A stretch of 16,511 nucleotides of DNA from an uncultured Spirochaetales bacterium (GCA_934247875.1 CAKQJZ010000044.1:1-16511), one strand, 5' to 3'; positions 1 to 6,701 are shown, numbered from the stretch's first letter. Made by a program: numbers and translations. The notes: generated by a model not told the origin, from the sequence alone.

Positions 1-56
1 ATATGGATTTCTTGTCCATACATTGCCTTTTACAACAGCATTTTTCAGTGTCAAAA

Positions 57-98
57 GCTTAACTTAATGACATTGGCGCTGTGCCTTCCTCTTTAAGC
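57..98 (-). terminator. Possible weak terminator downstream of ppdK
   Basis: On the minus strand, after the ppdK stop, GCTTAA (93-98) can pair with TTAAGC (57-62) across a 30-base loop that itself contains a GGC/GCC mini-stem. The 3' arm runs into TTTT. The stem is only 6 bp and AT-rich, so this is a weak candidate. Nothing else in bases 1-118 looks like a gene or a strong signal. Confidence 0.3.
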
Positions 99-118
99 AT
101 ATTGTTTTTATCTAGAGA

Positions 119-2821
119 TCATTTCTTCTCTGCTGCAATAGCTGCCTGAGCTGCTGCAAGACGAGCGATAGGTACTCTGAATGGAGAACAGGATACATAG
201 TTGAGACCAATAGTCTGGCAGAATGCAATAGTCTTTGGATCTCCACCATGCTCACCGCAGATACCCATCTTCATATCTGGTCTTACAGAACGACCAAGCT
301 TGATAGCCATCTTAACAAGCTTACCAACACCATCTACATCAATAGTTGCAAATGGATCATAATCATAGAACTGCTTATCTGGATCATTTACATAGTGATT
401 CAAGAAAGAAGCAGCGTCGTCACGTGAGAAGCCGCAAGTCATCTGAGTAAGGTCGTTAGTACCAAATGAGAAGAACTCTGCTTCCTTAGCAATCTCATCA
501 GCAGTGATTGCTGCACGAGGAACCTCAATCATTGTACCAATCTTATATGCAACCTTCATCTGATTCTCATCAAATACCTGGTTGATAACTTCAACTGCAT
601 GCTCCTTACAGAATACGAATTCCTTGTAGATACCTACTAGAGGAATCATGATCTCAGGATGAACTTCAACGCCCTTTCTCTTGACATTGATAGCAGCCTC
701 GATAATAGCTCTAACCTGCATCTTGAGAATCTCTGGATATACTACAGCTAGACGACAGCCTCTGAAGCCGAGCATTGGGTTGAACTCATGAAGTGAATTG
801 ATCTTCTGAGCAATCTCTTCTGCAGAAACGCCAAGCTGGAGTGCCATCTCATGACGTGATGTATGGTCATTAGGCAGGAACTCATGTAGAGGAGGATCAA
901 GAAGACGAACTGTAACTGGAAGACCATTCATTTCCATGAATAGGCCTTCGAAGTCTTCTCTCTGCATTGGAAGAAGCTCAGAAAGAGCTGCTTCTCTTGC
1001 TCTTACGTTATCTGCAAGAATCATCTTACGCATAGCAATGATTCTCTTGCCACCAAAGAACATATGCTCTGTTCTGCATAGTCCGATGCCTTCTGCTCCA
1101 AGAACAACTGCATGATGAGCATCCTGAGGAGTATCAGCATTGGTTCTTACGCCCATTGTCTTGAGCTCCTGAACATAGCTCATGAACTTCTTATAGTTTT
1201 GGAAGAGCTTAGACTCGCTCTCTCTCATTGAACCTTCAAGAACCTGCATGATCTCACTAGGCTTAACAGCAATCTTCTGAGCATATACAGCACCAGTAAA
1301 TCCATCAATAGCCATGTAGTCACCCTCATTGAGAGTTACGCCATTGATAGAAAGAGTCTTCTTATGCTCATCTACGATGATCTCACCACAGCCAGATACG
1401 CATGGGCATCCCATACCTCTAGCTACTACTGCTGCATGGCTTGTCATACCACCACGGCATGTAACAATACCCTTACTTACAGCCATACCGCCAATATCTT
1501 CAGGAGATGTCTCAACTCTTACAAGAAGAACATCCTTTCCAAGTGCTGCGTTAGCTTCAGCATCCTGAGCATTGAAGAAAATTTGGCCACAAGCACCGCC
1601 TGGAGATGCATTTAAGCCCTTAGTTGCTGGCTTGATAGACAAGTCTTTGATGACTTTCTGGTCAAGAATTGGAGCGAATAGCTTTGAGAACTCAGCAGCT
1701 GGAACACGTGATACAGCTGTCTTTTTATCAATCAAGCCCTCTTCTACCATCTCTACCTGGCTTCTGATCCATGAGAAGATAGTTCTCTTACCATTTCTGG
1801 TCTGAAGCATGTAAAGCTTGCCTTCCTGGATTGTGAACTCGAGGTCCTGCATATCATGATAGTGCTTCTCAAGCTTCTCTCTGATATCGCAAAGCTCTTT
1901 GTAAGCATTAGGATTTACTTTAGCAAGTGTGTCTATCTTCTGAGGTGTTCTGATACCTGCAACAACGTCCTCGCCCTGAGCATTCATCAGATACTCACCG
2001 TAGAACTTGTTCTCACCTGAAGATGGGTCACGTGTGAATGCTACACCAGTACCACTTGTCTCACCCATGTTACCAAATACCATTGACTGAACGTTAACAG
2101 CTGTACCGAGCAGACCTCTGATATCATTCATGAGTCTGTACTTGATAGCTCTTTCGTTATTCCAGCTGTTGAATACAGCGTCAATAGCCTTGAATAGCTG
2201 GTACTCAGGATCTGTTGGGAAATCCTCGCCTGTAGCTTTCTTATAAATGATCTTGTAGCGCTTGATTACTTCTTTAAGGTTATCAACATCTAGCTCTGTA
2301 TCAAATACTTTGCCATTCTCATCCTTAACAGACTGAAGAGCATATTCGAACTGTGAATGAGGTACACCCATTACAACATCGCCAAACATCTGGATAAAGC
2401 GTCTGTAGCTATCCCATGCAAAGCGCTCGTTGCCTGTCTTCTCGATAAGAGCCTGCAAGCTATCTGGATTGAGACCTAGGTTGAGGACTGTGTCCATCAT
2501 GCCTGGCATTGACTGAGCAGCACCTGATCTAACAGATACCAATAGAGGATTCTTTCTATCTCCAAGCTTTGCACCCATAAGATCTTCAAGCTTTCTGAGA
2601 TTCTTGAGAACCTCTTCTCTCATGCCATTTGGGTATCCACCATCATGCTTATCAAAATAATCACATGCTTCAGTTGTGATTGTAAAACCAGGAGGAACAG
2701 GTAGACCAATAGATGTCATATCTGCAAGATTGGCACCCTTACCACCTAGAAGAGCCTTCATGTCGGCTCTTCCTTCTGCTTTTCCATCACCGAAGAAATA
2801 TACGTACTTTTTCTGTTCCAT
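119..2821 (-). CDS. ppdK: Pyruvate, phosphate dikinase
   Basis: Reversibly interconverts pyruvate, ATP and phosphate with phosphoenolpyruvate, AMP and pyrophosphate in the cytosol; in anaerobic fermenters it often runs in the glycolytic direction. The 900-residue length is normal for bacterial PPDK. The N-terminal ATP-grasp domain starts near residue 10, with the glycine-rich GGKGANLADM segment around 26-35. The swivelling phosphohistidine domain carries GGMTSHAAVVARG, with catalytic His462 and Thr460, the residue regulated in the plant enzyme. The C-terminal PEP/pyruvate barrel ends with the CGEHG motif (Cys855). The ATG at 2821 has an AAGGA Shine-Dalgarno (2829-2833) seven bases upstream. 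The gene is monocistronic, with its own promoters in the 156-base gap behind it. No adjacent PPDK regulatory protein was seen. Identification is secure. Confidence 0.98.
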   Translation of the reverse strand: MEQKKYVYFFGDGKAEGRADMKALLGGKGANLADMTSIGLPVPPGFTITTEACDYFDKHDGGYPNGMREEVLKNLRKLEDLMGAKLGDRKNPLLVSVRSGAAQSMPGMMDTVLNLGLNPDSLQALIEKTGNERFAWDSYRRFIQMFGDVVMGVPHSQFEYALQSVKDENGKVFDTELDVDNLKEVIKRYKIIYKKATGEDFPTDPEYQLFKAIDAVFNSWNNERAIKYRLMNDIRGLLGTAVNVQSMVFGNMGETSGTGVAFTRDPSSGENKFYGEYLMNAQGEDVVAGIRTPQKIDTLAKVNPNAYKELCDIREKLEKHYHDMQDLEFTIQEGKLYMLQTRNGKRTIFSWIRSQVEMVEEGLIDKKTAVSRVPAAEFSKLFAPILDQKVIKDLSIKPATKGLNASPGGACGQIFFNAQDAEANAALGKDVLLVRVETSPEDIGGMAVSKGIVTCRGGMTSHAAVVARGMGCPCVSGCGEIIVDEHKKTLSINGVTLNEGDYMAIDGFTGAVYAQKIAVKPSEIMQVLEGSMRESESKLFQNYKKFMSYVQELKTMGVRTNADTPQDAHHAVVLGAEGIGLCRTEHMFFGGKRIIAMRKMILADNVRAREAALSELLPMQREDFEGLFMEMNGLPVTVRLLDPPLHEFLPNDHTSRHEMALQLGVSAEEIAQKINSLHEFNPMLGFRGCRLAVVYPEILKMQVRAIIEAAINVKRKGVEVHPEIMIPLVGIYKEFVFCKEHAVEVINQVFDENQMKVAYKIGTMIEVPRAAITADEIAKEAEFFSFGTNDLTQMTCGFSRDDAASFLNHYVNDPDKQFYDYDPFATIDVDGVGKLVKMAIKLGRSVRPDMKMGICGEHGGDPKTIAFCQTIGLNYVSCSPFRVPIARLAAAQAAIAAEKK

Positions 2822-2851
2822 AACTACGTCCTTATTGTTTTTTCGACAAAT

Positions 2852-2880
2852 ATGTTACGTTTAATAAAACATTTGGTCAA
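2852..2880 (-). promoter_or_regulatory. Sigma-70-type promoter of ppdK (proximal)
   Basis: TTGACC (2875-2880) and TAACAT (2852-2857) are 17 bases apart. Transcription would start near 2845, giving a leader of about 24 bases that contains the AAGGA ribosome site. Confidence 0.55.
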
Positions 2881-2902
2881 TCTAATTCTAATAATTAGTT
2901 AT

Positions 2903-2930
2903 ATTATAATAAAATGAAATATAGTTTCAA
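2903..2930 (-). promoter_or_regulatory. Second, upstream promoter candidate for ppdK
   Basis: TTGAAA (2925-2930) and a perfect TATAAT (2903-2908) are 16 bases apart, within a very AT-rich stretch just downstream of the sigma-gene terminator. It would form a tandem pair with the proximal promoter. AT-rich sequence gives chance matches, so confidence is moderate. Confidence 0.45.
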
Positions 2931-2935
2931 AATTG

Positions 2936-2972
2936 AAAAAAATAGAGCACAGCTTAATGCTATGCCCTCTAT
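2936..2972 (-). terminator. Intrinsic terminator of the sigma factor gene
   Basis: Right after the stop codon the minus strand forms a hairpin. ATAGA pairs with TCTAT, then after a GG bulge GCATAGC pairs with GCTGTGC around an ATTAA-type loop. A run of seven T follows. This is a classic rho-independent terminator and separates the sigma gene from ppdK. Confidence 0.82.
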
Positions 2973-2977
2973 AATGC

Positions 2978-3847
2978 TTACGCAGTTGTATAAGATGAAA
3001 CGCCCTGCTCTTCACCTTCAGCTCTAAGCTTCTCAAGTGCTCTCTTCTCAATCTGGCGAATTCTTTCTTTAGTCAAGCTGAAGCTGTCGCCGATTTCCTT
3101 AAGAGACATTGGTTTATTGCCATTAAGGCCATATCTCATCTCGATTATATTCTTCTCTTTATCTGAAAGAACAGAAAGCAGAGATCTTACATCACTCTTA
3201 AGTGAGCTATCGAGTACCTGCTCTTCTGGTCCTTTTGACTCATCTTCAATGAAATCTCCGAATGTTGAATCACTATCTTCACCTTTCTTTATAGGAGAAT
3301 CAAAGCTGATTACATCAGATGAAGCTTTTAGCAGGTCTTTGACTGTAGCGCTGTCAATGCCAGTTGCCTCTGAAATGTCTTCAATAGAAGGTTCTGTAGT
3401 ATTCATCTCATCCATAAGAGTTTTTGAAGCTTTCTGGATTGTAACAAGCTCATTAGCTCTGTTGAGAGGGAGTCTGATTGCTCTGCCCTTCTCGCTTATA
3501 GCCTTCATGATAGACTGTCTGATCCACCATACAGCATATGAAATGAAGTGATAACCTTTCTCAGGCTCAAACTTATCAATAGCTGTAATAAGACCAATAT
3601 TGCCTTCATTGATCAGATCTGAAAGTGGAAGGCCCTGACCTTTGAACTTCTTAGCGACAGAGACAACAAAGCGAAGGTTCGCGTTAATGATTCTCTCTTT
3701 AGCTCTCTTATCACCATTCTTAGCTTTGATAGCAAGCTCATACTCCTCTTCATAGCTAAGCATTGGAATCTTGTTTATATCCTCTAAATATAGAGAAAGA
3801 AGCTCATTATCATTATCGTAATTATCTCTTACTGTATTTGTGTTCAT
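2978..3847 (-). CDS. RNA polymerase sigma factor, sigma-70 family (RpoD/SigA or RpoS type, no region 1.1)
   Basis: A 289-residue sigma factor that would direct RNA polymerase core to a set of promoters. Region 1.2 begins near residue 14 (NELLSLYLEDINKIPML). Region 2 contains NLRFVVSVAKKF (57-68) and DLINEGNIGLITAIDKF (77-93), with the -10 recognition helix around YAVWWIRQSI (104-113). Region 3 follows from about residue 121. Region 4 ends with a helix-turn-helix, SLKEIGDSFSLTKERIRQIE (248-267). It lacks the long acidic region 1.1 and the spacer of a full-length primary sigma factor, so I infer a secondary (group 2, RpoS-like) sigma. The ATG has a strong GGGAGG site (3855-3860) seven bases upstream. 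The gene stands alone behind a likely sigma-54 promoter and ends in its own terminator. Whether it is a stress, stationary-phase or host-adaptation sigma cannot be told from sequence. Confidence 0.93.
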   Translation of the reverse strand: MNTNTVRDNYDNDNELLSLYLEDINKIPMLSYEEEYELAIKAKNGDKRAKERIINANLRFVVSVAKKFKGQGLPLSDLINEGNIGLITAIDKFEPEKGYHFISYAVWWIRQSIMKAISEKGRAIRLPLNRANELVTIQKASKTLMDEMNTTEPSIEDISEATGIDSATVKDLLKASSDVISFDSPIKKGEDSDSTFGDFIEDESKGPEEQVLDSSLKSDVRSLLSVLSDKEKNIIEMRYGLNGNKPMSLKEIGDSFSLTKERIRQIEKRALEKLRAEGEEQGVSSYTTA

Positions 3848-3865
3848 CTTTAAGCCTCCCGACTA

Positions 3866-3878
3866 TTTTGTAACAAAA
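3866..3878. promoter_or_regulatory. Small palindrome over the predicted transcription start of the sigma gene
   Basis: TTTTG-TAA-CAAAA is a perfect 5+3+5 dyad covering the base (about 3875) where a sigma-54 promoter at 3886-3901 would start transcription. It could be an operator or 5'-leader element. Its function is not known. Confidence 0.3.
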
Positions 3879-3885
3879 CATATAT

Positions 3886-3901
3886 TGCAGAAGGCGTGCC
3901 A
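3886..3901 (-). promoter_or_regulatory. Sigma-54 (-24/-12) promoter upstream of the sigma factor gene
   Basis: The minus strand reads TGGCACG-CCTT-CTGCA against the sigma-54 consensus TGGCACG-N4-TTGCW. The only mismatch is one base in the -12 half, and the GG-to-GC spacing is exactly right. The predicted start near 3875 leaves a 28-base leader with a strong ribosome site. No good TTGACA/TATAAT pair was noticed closer to the gene. The position, correct strand and intergenic location make chance unlikely. Confidence 0.75.
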
Positions 3902-3904
3902 ACT

Positions 3905-3922
3905 TTTATAAATACTTATAAA
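3905..3922. repeat. Perfect AT-rich dyad immediately upstream of the -24 box
   Basis: TTTATAA-ATAC-TTATAAA is a 7+4+7 inverted repeat ending 4 bases from the -24 element. It may bind a regulator, an IHF-like bending protein or the RNA polymerase alpha subunit. Its AT-richness makes a chance dyad possible. Confidence 0.35.
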
Positions 3923-3972
3923 ATAAAGAATAACTTAAAATACTATAAATGAAGTTTATTTAAAGAAAGAGA

Positions 3973-4019
3973 CAAAATGACACAAGGCAAACAAAAGACT
4001 TCTCTAAAGTATCATTTTG
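3973..4019. promoter_or_regulatory. Inverted repeat that could be an enhancer site for a sigma-54 activator
   Basis: CAAAATGA (3973-3980) and TCATTTTG (4012-4019) form an 8-base inverted repeat about 98-144 bases upstream of the predicted sigma-54 transcription start. That is the usual distance for an NtrC-class activator site. The distal arm covers the stop codon of the upstream gene. A weak mRNA hairpin at the end of that gene is the alternative; no T-run follows directly. Confidence 0.25.
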
Positions 4020-4407
4020 ACACAGGTAATTCATCTTCTTCAAATGATGGGTCATAAAGACCCGGAAATATAATGTGGATATTCTCCAAGAGATTGAATC
4101 TATTGGCTTTAGATATAGAAATATCTGAGTTTTTAATATCTTTATTGAACTTCTCGTATGTGCATTCAATCAAGTCAGAGACCATATCACCTTCGATTAA
4201 ACCAAGAAGGAAGTTATTCTTCTTCTCAAGGTATGTAGCTAGTTGATAGCGATAGAATGCAATGAACTCATTATTTCTTGTAAAAGCAGAAGTTATGCGC
4301 AGTAAAAATGCATCAACATAGCTATCAAATGCCTCTTCTAAGCAATTGCATCTAGCTCTGTCCAATGCTTTTTTATAGATCTCATAACTAACTTCAAAAC
4401 GATTCAT
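4012..4407 (-). CDS. Hypothetical protein, 131 residues, family not recognised
   Basis: I do not recognise this protein. It looks soluble and mostly helical, with no signal peptide or membrane segment and no obvious catalytic motif. The N-terminal half (MNRFEVSYEIYKKALDRARCN, then aromatic/charged heptad-like stretches to about residue 75) resembles an alpha-helical bundle. The C-terminal tail is acidic (SFEEDELPVSK) and preceded by IIFPGLYDP. The ATG at 4407 has a modest GAGAG site seven bases upstream. It lies directly upstream of the sigma-factor gene on the same strand, separated by 164 bases that carry the sigma-54 promoter, so the two are probably not one transcription unit. Readthrough is possible because no strong terminator was seen. 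A clean reading frame, plausible composition and a ribosome site support it as a real gene. Confidence 0.7.
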   Translation of the reverse strand: MNRFEVSYEIYKKALDRARCNCLEEAFDSYVDAFLLRITSAFTRNNEFIAFYRYQLATYLEKKNNFLLGLIEGDMVSDLIECTYEKFNKDIKNSDISISKANRFNLLENIHIIFPGLYDPSFEEDELPVSK

Positions 4408-4479
4408 ATCTAACTCTCACAAGAAAAATAATAATGACATTTGATATCGTAAATAGCTAACTTCACAAAAAACACAAAT

Positions 4480-5361
4480 ATGTATAGATTAGATGGAGTG
4501 AATAATAATAATAAATCAATCCTAATATTAGAAGGCGGCGCAATGCGAGGCCTATTCTCATCAGCTATATTAGATTTTTTTCTCGATGAGAACATTGTAT
4601 TTGACACAGTAGTCGGAGTCTCAGCTGGCGCTGCATTTGGATGCAACTACAAATCAAAGCAAAAAGGCAGAGCTATAAGATACAATCTAAGATTCAAAGA
4701 TGACTGGCGCTACTCATCGCTTCGTTCCCTTCTACTCACTGGCAATATATATGGCGCAAAGTTCTGCTACGACACTATTCCTAATAAGCTCGACTTGTTT
4801 GATACCAAAACTTTCTCAGAAAATCCTATGAAATTCATCATGGTTGCAACAGATTGTGAGACAGGAAATCCTTATTACTATGAAGCTACAGATGGAAAAG
4901 AGAAAGACCTTTTATGGATGAGAGCTTCAGCATCTATGCCGATAGTCTCTAGACGCGTAAAGATAGATGGCCGCTATTACCTTGATGGTGGAATCAGCGA
5001 CTCTATCCCCTATCACTATGCTAAGGAAAATGGATACGAGAAGATAGTTGTAATACTTACACAGCCGAGAGAGTATAGAAAAGATGAGACTAAGTCCAAT
5101 GCGCTTATTCCTCTTATATATAGAGGCAAGAACAAAGGCATCAGCGAAAGAATGAAAACAAGAGCCAAAGATTATAACGATATCAGGGCTGAAATCTTCC
5201 GCGATAGCGAGAATGGAGATTGTTTTGTCATTGCTCCAGATAAGCCTCTTGGCGTTAAGCATATTGAGAAAGATGGAGATAAACTCCTCTCTTGCTACAA
5301 TCAAGGAGTAAGCAAAGGCAAAGAACTCTTAGAGAGTTTGAAGCAATACCTTGTCGTTTGA
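4480..5361 (+). CDS. Patatin-like phospholipase family protein (YjjU-like)
   Basis: A cytosolic lipid acyl hydrolase of the patatin fold, using a Ser-Asp dyad. The oxyanion loop GGAMRG is at residues 19-24. The nucleophile elbow GVSAG places the catalytic serine at Ser48, and DGG at 169-171 supplies the catalytic Asp169. There is no signal peptide. The 293-residue length and the overall pattern (for example ASASMP at 149-154 before the Asp motif) fit the bacterial YjjU-type subgroup. Substrates are unknown; a phospholipase or lysophospholipase role follows from the family only. The ATG at 4480 lacks a clear ribosome site, being preceded by an A-rich run. No canonical start sits properly behind the GGAG at 4495-4498, and the next in-frame ATG would remove the oxyanion loop. 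An (AAT)4 run encodes four consecutive Asn near the N-terminus. It is divergent from the hypothetical gene, with 72 bases between them. Confidence 0.9.
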   Translation: MYRLDGVNNNNKSILILEGGAMRGLFSSAILDFFLDENIVFDTVVGVSAGAAFGCNYKSKQKGRAIRYNLRFKDDWRYSSLRSLLLTGNIYGAKFCYDTIPNKLDLFDTKTFSENPMKFIMVATDCETGNPYYYEATDGKEKDLLWMRASASMPIVSRRVKIDGRYYLDGGISDSIPYHYAKENGYEKIVVILTQPREYRKDETKSNALIPLIYRGKNKGISERMKTRAKDYNDIRAEIFRDSENGDCFVIAPDKPLGVKHIEKDGDKLLSCYNQGVSKGKELLESLKQYLVV

Positions 5362-5379
5362 TTATAACTTTTGTATATT
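5351..5379 (+). promoter_or_regulatory. Promoter candidate for groES
   Basis: TTGTCG (5351-5356) and TATATT (5374-5379) are 17 bases apart, with the -35 box overlapping the last codons of the patatin-like gene. Transcription would start near 5386, giving a leader of about 38 bases. A closer TATAAT at 5405-5410 would put the start inside the ribosome site and is less likely. Confidence 0.45.
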
Positions 5380-5380
5380 T

Positions 5381-5391
5381 TTAGAGTCTAA
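5381..5391. promoter_or_regulatory. Palindrome at the predicted groES transcription start
   Basis: TTAGA-G-TCTAA is a perfect 5+1+5 dyad at the expected start of the groES transcript. It is not the CIRCE/HrcA operator (TTAGCACTC-N9-GAGTGCTAA), which was not found here. An operator role is a guess. Confidence 0.25.
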
Positions 5392-5412
5392 TGACAGAGA
5401 CAACTATAATTC

Positions 5413-5416
5413 GAGG
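5413..5416 (+). promoter_or_regulatory. Ribosome-binding site that fixes the groES start
   Basis: GAGG lies seven bases before the ATG at 5424. An in-frame ATG at 5391 would add 11 residues not typical of GroES, so 5424 is the better start. Confidence 0.8.
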
Positions 5417-5423
5417 TGAATAT

Positions 5424-5687
5424 ATGAAAATCATTCCACTTGGTGAAAGAGTTCTTCTTAAAGCTAAAGCTTCAGAAGAGAAGACAGCAAGCGGCCTGTT
5501 CATTCCACAGACAGCTCAGGAAAAGACACAGATTGCTACAGTTGTAGCTATTGGCGATGATGAGAATATCAAAGTCAAGGTTGGCGACGAGGTTCTTCAT
5601 GATAAGTATGCAGGAACACAGATCAAAGACAATGGCGAAGAATATCTCATAATCAACTCAGCAGATATACTCGCAATCATCAAATAA
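5424..5687 (+). CDS. groES: GroES co-chaperonin (Cpn10)
   Basis: Lid of the GroEL folding chamber; it assembles as a heptamer and binds GroEL through its mobile loop in an ATP-dependent cycle. From the chosen start it is 87 residues and begins MKIIPLGERVLLKAKASEEK, matching the N-terminal beta strand of the family. The mobile loop region TASGLFIPQTAQEK follows, and a valine-rich middle (TVVAIGDDENIKVKVGDEVLHDKYAGTQI) ends with the typical SADILAIIK. The usual groEL partner is not downstream, so this is an orphan groES, as is also known in Treponema pallidum. It appears monocistronic, with its own promoter 62 bases behind the patatin-like gene and a hairpin terminator shared with the convergent operon. 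Identification is secure. Confidence 0.95.
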   Translation: MKIIPLGERVLLKAKASEEKTASGLFIPQTAQEKTQIATVVAIGDDENIKVKVGDEVLHDKYAGTQIKDNGEEYLIINSADILAIIK

Positions 5688-5692
5688 CTCTA

Positions 5693-5721
5693 AGTGGGAG
5701 GTTCAGCCTCCCATTCTCTTT
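5693..5721. terminator. Shared bidirectional terminator hairpin between groES and the convergent operon
   Basis: TGGGAGG (5695-5701) pairs perfectly with CCTCCCA (5707-5713) around a 5-base loop. The plus-strand tail is TTCTCTTT and the minus-strand tail is a weaker CTTAGAGTTATTT. The stop codon of the minus-strand LRR/J-domain gene (5703-5705) sits in the loop, so its last codons are part of the stem. Confidence 0.7.
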
Positions 5722-6701
5722 AACAGCAGCTCTTCAGCTTCTTGCAGTTCTCTGAATCTTCTTGAAGCAAACTCAGTAAACTCTGGATCAAGATTCATTG
5801 ACGATAGAATATCTGGGTGGAAGCGTTTGGCCTTTTCTCTGAATGCCTTCTCAACTTCTCTTTTAGTAGCGCCCCTCTCGAGCCCTAGCATATTGAGAGC
5901 TTTATCGACATCAGTTTCATTTATCTTTTCTTTTTTCTCTTCTTTCTTTCCAAAAGCATTATAGAAAGCACCATTCTCATCTTTGAGATATAGCGCGACA
6001 TCACTTCTGAGCTCATTGTTCCAATGAAGTCCAAATGAAATATGCCTGAAATCCTCAAGTGTGCCTTTGTAATATATAGCTTTGAGATTCCTGGCTCTTG
6101 AAAAAGCAGCAGAGCCTATTCTCTTTATAGAATGAGGAAGCTCTATCTTCTCTATAGCGCTATCCATGAATAAGCCTTCAGCTATCTCATCTATTCCTTC
6201 TGGGATAACTACATACTCTAAGCTATGAGTAAGAGCGAACGCCATAGCGCCTATAGTCTTTACGCTGCTTGGAATCAAAAGCTTATTGAGCTTAGTGCAA
6301 TTGTAGAAAGCTTTAGCTCCTATTGACTCAAGAGACTCTGGAAGGTTTATTGACTTAAGTTTTATGCAATTCTCAAACGAAGATGGGTCAAGCTTATATA
6401 CACTCTCGCCAAGTGTTACAGAAGAAAGATTCACGCAACCTTTGAATGCTTCTTTTCCGATCTCTTCGATTCCATTATCAATCTTAAGTGACTTAAGAGT
6501 TCTGAAATCCTTGAAAGCTCCATCAGCTATCTCTGTCAGCGATAGTTCTTCAGCTGCGCGCGGGATGATTAGAGTATCAATCAAATCTCTATTTGTCGCA
6601 CCAATGACGCGTCCATTCTTATCAAGAACTATCTCTGCTTTATCTTTAAAGAGAGAGTTCTTTCCGTACTCTGGAAATCCAATACGGAAAAATGTCCTCA
6701 T
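5703..6701 (-). CDS. Leucine-rich-repeat (BspA/LRR_5 type) protein with C-terminal J domain
   Basis: A 332-residue fusion. Residues about 40-225 hold BspA-type repeats of roughly 23 residues with the recurring pattern I-x-x-x-A-F-x-x-C-x-x-L (for example EEIGKEAFKGCVNLSSVTLG and ESIGAKAFYNCTKLNKLLIP). After a charged K/E linker (251-262), residues 264-328 form a J domain: ALNMLGL helix, a basic helix II ending in HPD (295-297), and helix III RRFRELQEAEELL. J domains stimulate Hsp70 (DnaK) ATPase through HPD. No signal peptide was seen, so I infer a cytosolic DnaK co-chaperone whose LRR part recognises a client or partner. It is the last gene of the cvpA operon. Its ATG overlaps the stop of the previous gene (ATGA), indicating translational coupling. 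It faces groES across 15 bases. The partner is unknown. Confidence 0.88.
   Translation of the reverse strand: MRTFFRIGFPEYGKNSLFKDKAEIVLDKNGRVIGATNRDLIDTLIIPRAAEELSLTEIADGAFKDFRTLKSLKIDNGIEEIGKEAFKGCVNLSSVTLGESVYKLDPSSFENCIKLKSINLPESLESIGAKAFYNCTKLNKLLIPSSVKTIGAMAFALTHSLEYVVIPEGIDEIAEGLFMDSAIEKIELPHSIKRIGSAAFSRARNLKAIYYKGTLEDFRHISFGLHWNNELRSDVALYLKDENGAFYNAFGKKEEKKEKINETDVDKALNMLGLERGATKREVEKAFREKAKRFHPDILSSMNLDPEFTEFASRRFRELQEAEELLLKRMGG

Noticed and set aside
2..20. Small hairpin TATGGA/TCCATA at the left edge
   Set aside because: A 6-base AT-rich stem with no T-run and no gene context visible; not enough to call.
70..90. TTGGCGCTGTGCC as a possible -24/-12 element
   Set aside because: The GG-to-GC spacing is wrong and no gene follows on that strand; the complement of the next gene is the ppdK 3' end.
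1329..1805. Several overlapping open frames on the plus strand opposite ppdK
   Set aside because: They are antisense shadows of the strongly conserved ppdK frame and carry low-complexity, non-family-like peptides.
3960..4169. Minus-strand open frame of 69 residues overlapping the hypothetical gene
   Set aside because: It overlaps the longer 131-residue frame, which has a better ribosome site and composition.
5405..5410. Perfect TATAAT just before groES
   Set aside because: It would place the transcription start in the Shine-Dalgarno sequence and has no matching -35 box at 16-18 bases.
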